A stretch of DNA of 64,000 bases from an uncultured Clostridia bacterium (GTDB taxonomy: Bacteria > Bacillota > Clostridia > UBA1381). The position numbers and the translations under genes are program-made. The notes beneath the pieces are model-generated. The model worked only from the letters and a program-made list of their open reading frames with translations. It was not told where the DNA came from and ran no database searches. The stretch covers positions 1 to 64,000 of the forward strand of contig CAKSIJ010000005.1 of the NCBI GenBank assembly GCA_934462715.1, written 5' to 3'. Position 1 is the first letter of the stretch. Every line of letters starts with the position of its first letter. Positions 36,950 to 46,073 of the stretch are shown here, in pieces.

Positions 36950-39900
36950 AGATGAATGTTATTTTTAAACGTCTTGCCGCGCTGACAATGGCAGCGGTAA
37001 TGCTTACTCCGGCGGCATTGCCGATAAAATCGGCAAAAGCGGCAGGGAACATATCTTATTATGTGAATGCGGATTTTGATAACGGGGAAATGCCCTTTAA
37101 TACAAGGGACGGAATTGAAGTTATCCAGAATGAAACCGGATATTGTATAGAAATGTCATCGGATATTAACAACAAATATCCGGAAATAAAAACTAAAACG
37201 GACGGAAGCTTCACTCTCGAATTTTCAATGACTGCGGGAAAGGACTCATACCCGTATGTATATCTGCAATTTGATGACGGAGATTATGTCGAGTTTTTCA
37301 ACGTATTTTATCCGCAGATCAAAAGTGCGACAAGCGACAACAGATATTGGTCATGCGTTCCGATGTACGGGCCGTTCGGCGAGTATAACGAAAAGACGGT
37401 GGATATGTACTATGCTCTGAGAAACCAATGGGTTGACTGGCGGTTTGATTTTGACAAAAGCACAGGCTTGGTGACAACCTACATAAACGGAGAAAAAATC
37501 ACAAAGTATTACAGCAATCAATATATAACCCAGAAACCGCCGATTTGGAAGGGCAGCAGCCTGACCGGTGTGAAATTTTCTCTCGGCTCAAGACAAAATG
37601 CAGCTATGAAGCTTGATAATATAAAGATATACAAAACTCCGGCAGAGGAAAATGCGGCGGAAAAGCAAGATGATGAGTATGAAAATCTGAAAAACAAGCT
37701 CGCTGTTTTGGGAGTGCTGTCGGAAAGCTTTCTGAAGAACAAGGTCGGAGCCGAGCTTAAGCGGCAGGAGTTTGTTGATATGGCTGTAAGACTTGCCGGC
37801 TACACCGGCGCCGTTTCGCAAAACAGCAGATTTGAAGATGTTTTGGCGAGCAACAAATATTATTCTTCAATTAACTATGCTGATGAAAATGGGTACTTAT
37901 CTGACAGTGACGACAACATCTTCAGACCGGCGAAATATATAACATTTATTGAGGCAGCGTCAATTTTGACAAATATCCTCGACTACAAAAAAATAGTTGA
38001 AATTTCGGGAGGTTATCCGAACGGCGTGACACAGACTCAGATATACAAGGATCTGATAAAGGGAATAAGCGTAGAAAATATCAATCAGAGAGTTACAATG
38101 AAGGACGCAGTAAAATTGATTGATAACGCATTGACAATTCCGGTGTTAAACGCAAATTTCACGGGTGACAAAATCGAATATTCTTATGACGGAACAAAAA
38201 CGCTTTTGGAAAAAAACTTTGATATGGAACAGGTGTTGATGCGGATTACCGATGTTGACCGAAACAACAGAAGCATAAGCGTTACCGATGAAAAAACAAA
38301 CCAAACGGATAAGTATAATCTTTCCGATACCGTTTCCGAGCTTAATGCTATCGGAACGAAGCAATATATACTGGTAAAGGACGGTACTGTTATATATATG
38401 TATCCGTACAAAAATTCAACGGTAAAATACGGATATGTTTCATCATACAATAAAGACCTTACTCCGAACAGCGTAAGCGTAAAGGAACTGAAAAAGCTGG
38501 CATTTTCAAATTATGACGGTACCGCAAAGGTAAGCGATACTGCTAAGCTGTTTATAAACGGCATTGAAATGTCAAGAGATGAAAAAGTAAATTTAACAGG
38601 AAGCTGCGTGCGTTACTGTTATGAAAACGGTGAAATAGTAAGAATATACGTTATCGGCGACGCAAGCCAAAATTATATTCCGAGCAGCGGAGGAATTATT
38701 ACGTCAATAAATAAAGAAAAGATACGCTATGCCGAATACGGCAGTAAAAGCAAATTTCTTGACAGCCTCGAACAATACGATTCTGTGATAACCGTTATAG
38801 ACGGACGTGAAACGGAGTTTTCGCAGCTGAAAAAAGAAATGGTTATTGACTATGCCGTATCGCAAAACTGCCTTTATATTTATTCAACACGAAATACATA
38901 TTCGGGAAAGCTGAAAAGCGTTTCATCAGATGAATTAAAGCTTGAAAACGATACGCTTTCAATATCCTCAAAGCCGATATATGTCAGCAAAAATAACGGC
39001 GAGGAATATTCGGACGGTATCAATTTGAACACATTGGCGTCTGCGGAAATAAAGGTATTTACCGATATGTCATGCGCTGTCAGATACATTATAGTAACCG
39101 GGGATAACGGTGAGTATATCGCTGTTGTTCAATCGGCATATGAATCGGACGACGGAGAAAAAATGCTGAAAGTGTATGTCATCAGCGATAATAACCTTGA
39201 ACTCAGATCGTACGAATACAAAAGCGGCAAAAAGACAATATACGATCCGTATATAACCTATGAGGAGGCGGCTCAAAACGCTAAAAAAACAGACGGAAGC
39301 GGCATATACCGCATACAGGTCAGAAACAGCAAAATCAAAAGCATTAAAAAGCCCGAGTGGTCAAAGGAATATACGGGTGCCGGAACGATCGACCGTAATT
39401 ACAAAAGAATCCGTGTAAGAGATGATAATAACAATTATGATTACATTAATGTAAATACAGATAATTTCCTTGTTCTCCCGAACTATAACGGAGATTTTGA
39501 ACCGCAGTTGTATACGTATAAAAGTATGGTATCAAATTCCGATGAGAACTCAAACAGCAATTCCGAAGTTGCCAGAAATTTTTCAGAGGTTGTAATGAAA
39601 TATATCAAGTTTGAAAATGATGATTTTGTAAAGCCCGAGCTTCTTTTGATAAAGAACAATACCGACAGCATTTACAGAAATGTCAACTATTTCGGAGCGG
39701 TTACGGATAAGAGTGCAGAGTGGTCGGACGAGAGGGAATGTGTCATATACAAATATAAGATTTCGTGGATGTATGATGATAAATCCGGCAGCTCCGATAT
39801 TGTAAGCACACAGGAGCTTGTGGATAATGATGGCAATCCGGTCGAGATGGGTAATCTCATAATGTATAACCCTAATTCGCTTTATGAAGAAACGGGCAAA

Positions 39901-40224
39901 ATAAGGGTAAACGGCTTATTTAACAGTGAAAAGATATTTGATCAAAGCTGGAGGGATCAGTCTTTCGGAAATTATTCCGTTTGCTATGCCGGAAAAATAT
40001 CCGCCGTAAGAGACGGCTATATCCTTGTAACGGACGGCTCGGGAGATGAAAAATGGATTCAGATGTCAAACTACATAAAGCTGTTCACAACAAAGGACGG
40101 AAAGACGCTTGAAGCCTGTGAAGCGGCAAACGCAATAGGAAAGCAGCTGTATACGGTAAAAAGCAGCGATAAAAAATCATATCCGAGCGGATTGATTATT
40201 TTGGGTATAATACCGGAAGATTAA
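36946..40224 (+). CDS. Secreted protein with LamG-like, SLH-like and repeated small beta domains
   Basis: 1092 aa. The signal peptide ends near residue 32 (SAKA). Residues about 35-225 look like a LamG-type jelly roll (FSMTAGKDSYPYVYLQF, SLGSRQNAAMKLDNIKIYK). Residues about 240-400 are divergent SLH repeats (NKLAVLGVLSESF, RQEFVDMAVRLAGY, FEDV, FRPAKYITFIEAAS). About 600 residues of small beta units with the pattern G-I/V-x-S-I/V then V-D-G follow (GGIITSINKEKI, SGKLKSVSSDELKL, AGKISAVRDGYIL). This layout is common in clostridial S-layer-associated proteins. It overlaps the previous gene by 4 bp, so the two are probably translationally coupled. Confidence 0.6.
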   Translation: MKMNVIFKRLAALTMAAVMLTPAALPIKSAKAAGNISYYVNADFDNGEMPFNTRDGIEVIQNETGYCIEMSSDINNKYPEIKTKTDGSFTLEFSMTAGKDSYPYVYLQFDDGDYVEFFNVFYPQIKSATSDNRYWSCVPMYGPFGEYNEKTVDMYYALRNQWVDWRFDFDKSTGLVTTYINGEKITKYYSNQYITQKPPIWKGSSLTGVKFSLGSRQNAAMKLDNIKIYKTPAEENAAEKQDDEYENLKNKLAVLGVLSESFLKNKVGAELKRQEFVDMAVRLAGYTGAVSQNSRFEDVLASNKYYSSINYADENGYLSDSDDNIFRPAKYITFIEAASILTNILDYKKIVEISGGYPNGVTQTQIYKDLIKGISVENINQRVTMKDAVKLIDNALTIPVLNANFTGDKIEYSYDGTKTLLEKNFDMEQVLMRITDVDRNNRSISVTDEKTNQTDKYNLSDTVSELNAIGTKQYILVKDGTVIYMYPYKNSTVKYGYVSSYNKDLTPNSVSVKELKKLAFSNYDGTAKVSDTAKLFINGIEMSRDEKVNLTGSCVRYCYENGEIVRIYVIGDASQNYIPSSGGIITSINKEKIRYAEYGSKSKFLDSLEQYDSVITVIDGRETEFSQLKKEMVIDYAVSQNCLYIYSTRNTYSGKLKSVSSDELKLENDTLSISSKPIYVSKNNGEEYSDGINLNTLASAEIKVFTDMSCAVRYIIVTGDNGEYIAVVQSAYESDDGEKMLKVYVISDNNLELRSYEYKSGKKTIYDPYITYEEAAQNAKKTDGSGIYRIQVRNSKIKSIKKPEWSKEYTGAGTIDRNYKRIRVRDDNNNYDYINVNTDNFLVLPNYNGDFEPQLYTYKSMVSNSDENSNSNSEVARNFSEVVMKYIKFENDDFVKPELLLIKNNTDSIYRNVNYFGAVTDKSAEWSDERECVIYKYKISWMYDDKSGSSDIVSTQELVDNDGNPVEMGNLIMYNPNSLYEETGKIRVNGLFNSEKIFDQSWRDQSFGNYSVCYAGKISAVRDGYILVTDGSGDEKWIQMSNYIKLFTTKDGKTLEACEAANAIGKQLYTVKSSDKKSYPSGLIILGIIPED

Positions 40225-40235
40225 AAAAACCGATT

Positions 40236-40290
40236 GAGAGAATAATGAGTAATTACAAAAAAACATAATACCGTGATTACTCAAACTCTC
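40236..40290 (+). other. Intergenic stem-loop
   Basis: GAGAG (40236-40240) with CTCTC (40286-40290) and TGAGTAAT (40246-40253) with ATTACTCA (40276-40283) form a two-part stem between two surface-protein genes. No T-run follows, so it may be a processing or partial termination site. Confidence 0.5.
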
Positions 40291-40313
40291 GATAATCAGA
40301 AAGGACATAATTT

Positions 40314-42026
40314 ATGAAAAAAATAAATTTGTTAATATTTACGGTACTGACATTTGTTTTCAGCACGGTTGCCGTTTTTGCGCAAGGGGCGGGAATCGAG
40401 ATAAACAAAATTGAAGATTCGCGAAATAAACGCTTGACGGTAAACGGAAAAATAGAGAACGGTGCGGAATCGGATATATCAATACATATAAAAGATAAAA
40501 ATGAGGAAACGGTTTATTACGACGCAGTAAAGAGCAGGGAAAACGGTGAATTTTCATTCGGTATAGACGCAGTATATTTTGCCGAGGGTGAATATCACGG
40601 GTCGGTTTCAGATGAAAACAATACGGTAAATTTTGATTTTTCACTGCCGTTTGACAATTCCGCCGCAATGCCTATATCGGCAAGCGTTTCGGACGGAACG
40701 ATACTTGTCGGGAATGACGGTATAATAGACGCAGAATTTGCACGAGCATATGTGGATTTGAAAAACGTAAAGGTATCAAAGGGCAGAATAAATAAGAACG
40801 ATTATGAAGTCTACGGATTGCCGGAGGGTTGTGCCGTGAATGTAACTGCCGTATCCGATGAAAGACTGGCATTGGATTTTTCAGGGAAAGCCAATGATAC
40901 TGCGGAGGATAAGAATATATCGGTTTTGCTGAAAAGCAGTATTATTTATTCAGGTTCAGCCAATACCGATTCCGCAGAAATTAAAGGAATAACAATATAT
41001 AATCTTGAAAAGTCAACAAGAGCATGGTTTGGTGATTTGGGCACACTTTCATTGCCGATGAAAAACGAAACGCAGGCACCGTCAGGTACGGCAGAATTAG
41101 AACTTATGTTCAGAAAGATGAATATCGATAAGGTTTTGGAATACGGAAAGGACTATACTTTTTCAAGTGACAAGCTCCCAGAGGGAATTAACATGGTTCT
41201 GACAGCAAACAAGGCAGACGGCAAAATTTTGATTTCATTTATCGGCTCTGCAAAACAAAGCGTAACCGCACCGATCAGCATTGACGATCTGGTTATAAAA
41301 TCAAATTGTGCAGTCGGCGCAGTATCCGACAGCAGACCGATTGCTGTAACAATTACCGCAAATAAATCCGGCTCACAGCAGGGCGGCGGAAATTCAAATA
41401 ACGGAAACGGCAACAGCAAAACCGACTCGGCTGTAAGCAATCCGAATACATGGAACGGCACTCATACGGTAGATACGAAAAAGCAGTCTTATTTTAATGA
41501 TATAGTATCGCATTGGGCTGAAAACGCTATAAACAAATTAGCGGCGGCAGGCATAATAAACGGCTATGAGGATAATACCTTCAGACCGGATAACAGCATA
41601 ACAAGAGCGGAATTTGTAACTATGACGGTAAATGCACTCAATATCAAAGCCGATAACGAATATAACGGAACATTCGGGGACGTTTATTCCGATTCGTGGT
41701 TTGCGGAGCAAGTTCAGTGCGGACTTGACAGAGGATTTATTTCACAAGATGAAAATTTCCGGCCAAATGATAATATAAAACGCTCCGAAGCAATGAAGAT
41801 TCTGATTGGGGCATACTTAACCAACCATGACAAAATAAACGTTATAATCAGCTGCGATTCTTTTGCGGATTCGGCAGAAATACAAGAATGGAGCAGGAAT
41901 TATATTGATCAAGGACTGTCGATGGGAATTGTAAACGGTTATGAGGACGCCACGTTTAAACCCAACAAAAATCTCACAAGAGCCGAAGCTGCAACCATGT
42001 TGAGCAAAATTAAAGATTTATTGTGA
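40314..42026 (+). CDS. Secreted SLH protein with N-terminal beta-sandwich domains
   Basis: 570 aa. The signal peptide ends near residue 23 (AVFA). Beta-sandwich domains occupy about residues 25-350 (LTVNGKIENGAESDISIHIK, DDLVIKSNC). A Gly/Asn/Ser linker (QQGGGNSNNGNGNS) leads to three well-kept SLH repeats at about 390-570: FNDIVSHWAENAINKLAAA with ITRAEF, FGDVYSDSWFAEQVQCGLD with IKRSEA, and FADSAEIQEWSRNYIDQGL with LTRAEA. All carry the TRAE-type motif used for cell-wall polymer binding. It is the best anchor candidate in the cluster; the N-terminal domains could dock other secreted proteins. It ends 15 bp before the next start. Confidence 0.8.
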   Translation: MKKINLLIFTVLTFVFSTVAVFAQGAGIEINKIEDSRNKRLTVNGKIENGAESDISIHIKDKNEETVYYDAVKSRENGEFSFGIDAVYFAEGEYHGSVSDENNTVNFDFSLPFDNSAAMPISASVSDGTILVGNDGIIDAEFARAYVDLKNVKVSKGRINKNDYEVYGLPEGCAVNVTAVSDERLALDFSGKANDTAEDKNISVLLKSSIIYSGSANTDSAEIKGITIYNLEKSTRAWFGDLGTLSLPMKNETQAPSGTAELELMFRKMNIDKVLEYGKDYTFSSDKLPEGINMVLTANKADGKILISFIGSAKQSVTAPISIDDLVIKSNCAVGAVSDSRPIAVTITANKSGSQQGGGNSNNGNGNSKTDSAVSNPNTWNGTHTVDTKKQSYFNDIVSHWAENAINKLAAAGIINGYEDNTFRPDNSITRAEFVTMTVNALNIKADNEYNGTFGDVYSDSWFAEQVQCGLDRGFISQDENFRPNDNIKRSEAMKILIGAYLTNHDKINVIISCDSFADSAEIQEWSRNYIDQGLSMGIVNGYEDATFKPNKNLTRAEAATMLSKIKDLL

Positions 42027-42040
42027 TAGGAGTGTTGTAC

Positions 42041-43414
42041 ATGAAAAAGATTATCGCATTATTGGCGGCGGCAATGATGATGACTTCCGCCGTACACGCC
42101 GAGGTAACAGAGAACAAAATGTATACGGGAAACCATGTAATAAACGTTTCGGGAGCGCTGGACTCTGAAGCGGATACGGACAATGTTACACTTGTTCTGA
42201 AAAAAGGGGACGAGGTCGGCGCAGTGTATGAAACTAAAGCAAACGAGGATAAGTCTTTCAGATTTACATTTAAATTTGATAAAAGCATTGACGAGTACGA
42301 AGTTTTGGTAAGAAGCGGAAAAACGGCTTTGTCTTATAACATTGCCGAAACGGATTTGCTGAGTGAGGCGGTTATTGCCGACAGTGAGGTCGATTTTATA
42401 AAAAAGGATACCGCAACCATGCGAATAAGTATTGACAACAGATATTTGGTTGACGGATACAACTATAAAATGATAGTGGCAGGATATGATGAAAACGGAA
42501 AGCTGATTGATGTTTCCGCCTCCGAAAGCAAAACAGCGAATAACAGCGGAATAACAACAGATGGATTTGAAGCAGGGTATACTCTTGAATCGGGAGTTAA
42601 AAGCGTAAAGGCATTTTTGTTTGACGATACAAAAACTCTGATTCCTTTATGCTCTGCAAAATTTAAAGATGTATTGCGGTATAAAGACAAAGCTCCGATT
42701 GAAGTCCACACCGGGGAAAACGGCGAAAAGGTTTGCATTGCTCTTATGGGCGACAGCACAACAGAGGGTGCGGGCAAGGCAACATCAAGACCGGGAACAT
42801 CACTCGAACAATATCCAAACGAATGGGACAGCGAACCGGGCATTTATCACGCTTACGATTATTATATGTCGTACGAATCAAAGGATCACAACTTAGATGA
42901 TGTTATGGACGATACAAAGCTGTGGAATATAGAAAGAATAAATGCGGCAAGAGGCGGAGCAACTCTGGCGGCAACTCTTCCGAACAATAATTTCTTCGGT
43001 CAGTACTCAAAAATTACAAAAGAGCCTGACGTTCTGATTGTTATGGGCGGAATAAACGATGACGGTCAGAAAAACCTCGGATTTGTTGACAGTATGGCAA
43101 ATGATACATTTTATGGGGCACTAAAAACGCATATGAGAAAAATGATTGAAGAATATCCAAACACAAGAATTGTCTTTATGACTCCGATTTACAGAGGAGA
43201 AAGAGAGGGAATCGGAGATTATGTAACCGCAATAAAGGAAATGGCAGAGGTATACGGAATAAATGTGATTGATTTATATAATGCCGATATAAGAGATGAG
43301 TTAAAAGACGCGCTGTTCGACGGAACTCACCCGAATGCGAAGGGATATCAGATTATTGCAAAATATGTTATGCAGGAATTGCAAAACAGCAATATTGTAA
43401 AAGTTGTTGACTAA
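42041..43414 (+). CDS. Secreted SGNH/GDSL-type hydrolase (probable carbohydrate esterase)
   Basis: 457 aa from the ATG at 42041, with ATAGGAG upstream. The signal peptide ends near residue 20 (AVHA). Two N-terminal beta domains include the recurrent one (VAGYDENGKLIDVSASESK... AFLFDDTKTLIPL). The SGNH core carries block I LMGDSTTEGAG, block II NAARGGATLA, block III VMGGINDDGQ and block V DGTHPNAKGY, so the whole catalytic set is present. It probably deacylates a plant polysaccharide outside the cell. It is the last gene of the secreted block and is followed by a hairpin-bearing repeat that may end transcription. Confidence 0.8.
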   Translation: MKKIIALLAAAMMMTSAVHAEVTENKMYTGNHVINVSGALDSEADTDNVTLVLKKGDEVGAVYETKANEDKSFRFTFKFDKSIDEYEVLVRSGKTALSYNIAETDLLSEAVIADSEVDFIKKDTATMRISIDNRYLVDGYNYKMIVAGYDENGKLIDVSASESKTANNSGITTDGFEAGYTLESGVKSVKAFLFDDTKTLIPLCSAKFKDVLRYKDKAPIEVHTGENGEKVCIALMGDSTTEGAGKATSRPGTSLEQYPNEWDSEPGIYHAYDYYMSYESKDHNLDDVMDDTKLWNIERINAARGGATLAATLPNNNFFGQYSKITKEPDVLIVMGGINDDGQKNLGFVDSMANDTFYGALKTHMRKMIEEYPNTRIVFMTPIYRGEREGIGDYVTAIKEMAEVYGINVIDLYNADIRDELKDALFDGTHPNAKGYQIIAKYVMQELQNSNIVKVVD

Positions 43415-43416
43415 GC

Positions 43417-43530
43417 GCTGAAGACAGAAACTAATCTGTAAAAAATGTTGAAATCGGCAAGGATAAAAGCAGCGGTCTGTCAAGGGCGGTTTGTAAACCA
43501 TTTTGCCCTTGGCAGGCTGATTTCGTATGA
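43417..43530 (+). repeat. Hairpin-bearing direct repeat, copy A
   Basis: About 115 bp, similar to 43797-43911: both have an AATC-GTAAAA-TGTTGAAATCGG region, AAAAGCAGCGG and a hairpin. In this copy CTGTCAAGGGC (43477-43487) pairs with GCCCTTGGCAG (43505-43515), and the loop holds the palindrome GGTTTGTAAACC. It follows the SGNH stop at once and could act as a terminator-like structure. Confidence 0.7.
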
Positions 43531-43796
43531 ATAATCAAATCAAAGGAGCTTATAGTAAAGTCGGCTCGAATATAAAAAAAGCATATCGATAACATCTGCT
43601 GACAGCTTTAACGGATTTTATATTCCGGCTGCAAAAAACACGATTTCACTGAACAAATTAAACTATTTACTGAACAAACTAAACGTTTTTCACAAATGCG
43701 CTTTATTTTTTATATTTTTAATGGTACAATGTAAATCGAGTTAAATTATCAGGCAAATTGGGTTACATGGCAGCGAATTTAAGGTGAGCCGAAAGC
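43531..43796 (+). other. Intergenic region between the two repeat copies, possible promoter
   Basis: No gene is visible. TTTTTAATGGTACAAT has a good -10 (TACAAT at 43725-43730) and resembles the promoter before the ABC transporter operon, though a convincing -35 is lacking. Two near-identical short strings (ACTGAACAAATTAAAC and ACTGAACAAACTAAACG) lie in tandem at about 43647-43685 and could be regulator sites. This is the likely start of the second, mainly intracellular, glycosidase block. Confidence 0.35.
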
Positions 43797-43911
43797 AGCT
43801 GAGGACTAATCCGTAAAATGTGTTGAAATCGGTAAATTCTGATAAAAGCAGCGGCCTGTCAAGGGCGATTTGTAAACCGTTTTCGCCCTTGACAGGCTGA
43901 TTTTCGTATGA
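43797..43911 (+). repeat. Hairpin-bearing direct repeat, copy B
   Basis: Partner of 43417-43530. Here the stem is perfect over 14 bp: CCTGTCAAGGGCGA (43855-43868) with TCGCCCTTGACAGG (43883-43896). The motif CAAGGGC/GCCCTTG also occurs near 8423-8436. The element lies in the leader of the GH127 gene at 44001 and ends in TTTTCGTATGA. Confidence 0.7.
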
Positions 43912-44000
43912 TATATTGTGATAAAATTATTATAAAATAAAAAGTGTTGGAATTTTTCGGCGCATAAAACGCTGCGGATTTATTGATGTTGGAGGTAATT

Positions 44001-45911
44001 ATGAAAAAATATGCAAAAGCAAATGAGGTAAGAATATCAGAGATAACGCCAAAGGGCTGGCTCAGAGAAGTGTTGCTTGATGAAAAAAACGGAATGACGG
44101 GGAATCTTCACAAAATAGGCTATCCGTTTAACACTGAGTGCTGGAAGTACAAAAGCCTGGCAGAGGGCGGATATGACGAGTGGTGGCCGTATGAGCAGAA
44201 CGGTTACAGAATAGATTCGATAATAAGAGCGGCAGGTATTTTAAAGGATAGTGAGCTTTACGGTGTCGTAAGAGATGAAGTGGAGCAATCAATAAGCTAT
44301 GACGATGATTTTATAGGCCCTGTGGAGCTTAAAGAATGTAAGGGCTGCTACAGATGGCCGATGGCTGTATATTTCAGAGGACTTTATGCAAAATGGAGTG
44401 CTGACGGGGACATAAGATTTATAGATAAAATGCTTAAACATTATCTGTCTGACTTATCGGATTATCACGGCGGCAGAGATGTAGTCAATATAGAAACCAT
44501 GTTTAAGGTATATGAACTTACGGGCACTGAGGACTTATATAAAAAAGCGGTAAAAGCGTATGAGCTGTTTGACAATTCGGACGAAAAAAATTCAAACGCA
44601 AAATCAATGCTGACGGATGAGAAGCCTTATCAGCACGGTGTGACCTTTAATGAACAGGCAAAGCTTGCGGCAATTATGTACATATATACAGGAAATGAGG
44701 AATATCTCAGAGCTGCCGAAAAAGGATACGAAAAAATCGACAAGTATTGTATGCTGCCCGACGGCGTTCATACAAGCTGTGAATTTACATACGGAAACGA
44801 AACAAAATGGGCGCACGAATCCTGCGACATTTCGGACTATACATGGTCTGTCGGTTATCTGCTTGAAGCAACCGGAAACGGTAAATATGCGGATAAAATA
44901 GAAAAGGCTTGCTTTAATGCCGCATTCGGCGCAATAGGTCCGCATTTTAGGACAATTCAATATTTTTCAACCGTGAACCAAGCGGTTGCGGCAAGAAACA
45001 GCACAACAATCAAGGATTTTGCAAATACACCGAGAATGGCATATCAGCCGCATCATTATCCGGAATGTTGTGTGGGAAACATAGGCAGAGCTTTCCCGAA
45101 CTATGCCTTGAGAATGTATCAGAGGATTGAAAACGGCATTGCGGCAAGCCTTTACGGCGACAGTGTTTTTGACGGCGAAGAAATGCGTATAGAACAAAGC
45201 GGAGGATATCCGTTCGGCGACGAAATACATTTTGATATTCAACTGAAAGATAAGACTAAAAACGAATTAAAACTCAGAATACCGGGGTGGTCGGCTAAAT
45301 ATGAAATATACAAAAATAACAAGCCGCAAAATGTAAAGTGCGAAAACGGTTATGCCGCACTCAATGTCGGTGACGGCGACAGAATTTCTCTGAGGCTGTT
45401 TAAAGAGTTTAAATCCGAGGAAACTCCGGACGGAGGTATTTACTACACCTACGGACCTTTCGTTATGAGCCTTAAAATAAAAGAAAGATGGGAAGTTGAC
45501 AAGGAGGAAAAACGTCAGACAAAGGAATTTCCGGCATATAACGTATATCCGGAATCCGATTGGGCATATGCCGCCGCAGGCGGCGAAAAACCCGAGATTA
45601 TAACGAACAATACCGGTAAAAATCCGTTTTGGGACGGCTATCCGATTGAAATAAAAATAAAGCTTTGCAAGCTCAGCAATTGGGATTTGGTAAAAGAAAA
45701 AATATCGGAGAATGAAAATAAACAGGAATTGGGCATTGACGATAAGCAAAAGGAATGTGGTGCAACCGAGGTTTTCGGCGAGTCGCTGAAAACACCCGAA
45801 TTGCCCGATGAAGATTTTGTAAAAGACAATCTCGGAGATTTTGAGGAAGTGACTTTAGTTCCGTACGGCTGCACCAATCTGAGAATTACGGTATTTCCCA
45901 AGATGAAATAA
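44001..45911 (+). CDS. GH127-type (DUF1680) beta-L-arabinofuranosidase, second paralogue
   Basis: 636 aa from the ATG at 44001, with GGAGG five nt upstream. Same family as the gene at 2983 but a different subgroup. The N-terminal part has GWLREVLLDEKNGMTGNL and WWPYEQNGYRIDS. The putative zinc/nucleophile centre reads WAHESCDISDYTWS and YPECCVGNIGRAFPNY, keeping the double cysteine. The C-terminus ends VPYGCTNLRIT like its paralogue. It lacks a signal peptide and should be cytosolic. The active-site surroundings differ (HESCD against GAELC), so it may cleave another linkage or sugar. It opens the intracellular glycosidase block and is preceded by repeat copy B. Confidence 0.85.
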   Translation: MKKYAKANEVRISEITPKGWLREVLLDEKNGMTGNLHKIGYPFNTECWKYKSLAEGGYDEWWPYEQNGYRIDSIIRAAGILKDSELYGVVRDEVEQSISYDDDFIGPVELKECKGCYRWPMAVYFRGLYAKWSADGDIRFIDKMLKHYLSDLSDYHGGRDVVNIETMFKVYELTGTEDLYKKAVKAYELFDNSDEKNSNAKSMLTDEKPYQHGVTFNEQAKLAAIMYIYTGNEEYLRAAEKGYEKIDKYCMLPDGVHTSCEFTYGNETKWAHESCDISDYTWSVGYLLEATGNGKYADKIEKACFNAAFGAIGPHFRTIQYFSTVNQAVAARNSTTIKDFANTPRMAYQPHHYPECCVGNIGRAFPNYALRMYQRIENGIAASLYGDSVFDGEEMRIEQSGGYPFGDEIHFDIQLKDKTKNELKLRIPGWSAKYEIYKNNKPQNVKCENGYAALNVGDGDRISLRLFKEFKSEETPDGGIYYTYGPFVMSLKIKERWEVDKEEKRQTKEFPAYNVYPESDWAYAAAGGEKPEIITNNTGKNPFWDGYPIEIKIKLCKLSNWDLVKEKISENENKQELGIDDKQKECGATEVFGESLKTPELPDEDFVKDNLGDFEEVTLVPYGCTNLRITVFPKMK

Positions 45912-45934
45912 AAAAATATCAGGTTTTGGAGAAT

Positions 45935-46073
45935 AACGTGAAAAATATGCTGTGTATCTAACCTTTTTGAGGTTAGGAGTATAAACATATGCCGTTACCT
46001 CTTAAAAAGGCAATCTGAAAAGCATCTTTTCGCGTTAAGATGTGTGCCGCCGCACGGCAGAATGGAGATTAAA
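45935..46073 (+). promoter_or_regulatory. Repeated structured leader element, copy 2
   Basis: Same element as at 24239 and 48925. AACGTGAAAAATATGCT pairs with AGCATCTTTTCGCGTT (ending 46036), and CCTTTTTGAGGT pairs with ACCTCTTAAAAAGG. TAGG in the loop can pair with TCTG downstream. GCCGCCGCACGGC then precedes AGAATGGAGATTAAAATG. In this copy the GTG-started frame meets a stop after six codons, so the conserved entity is not a peptide. Confidence 0.65.
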
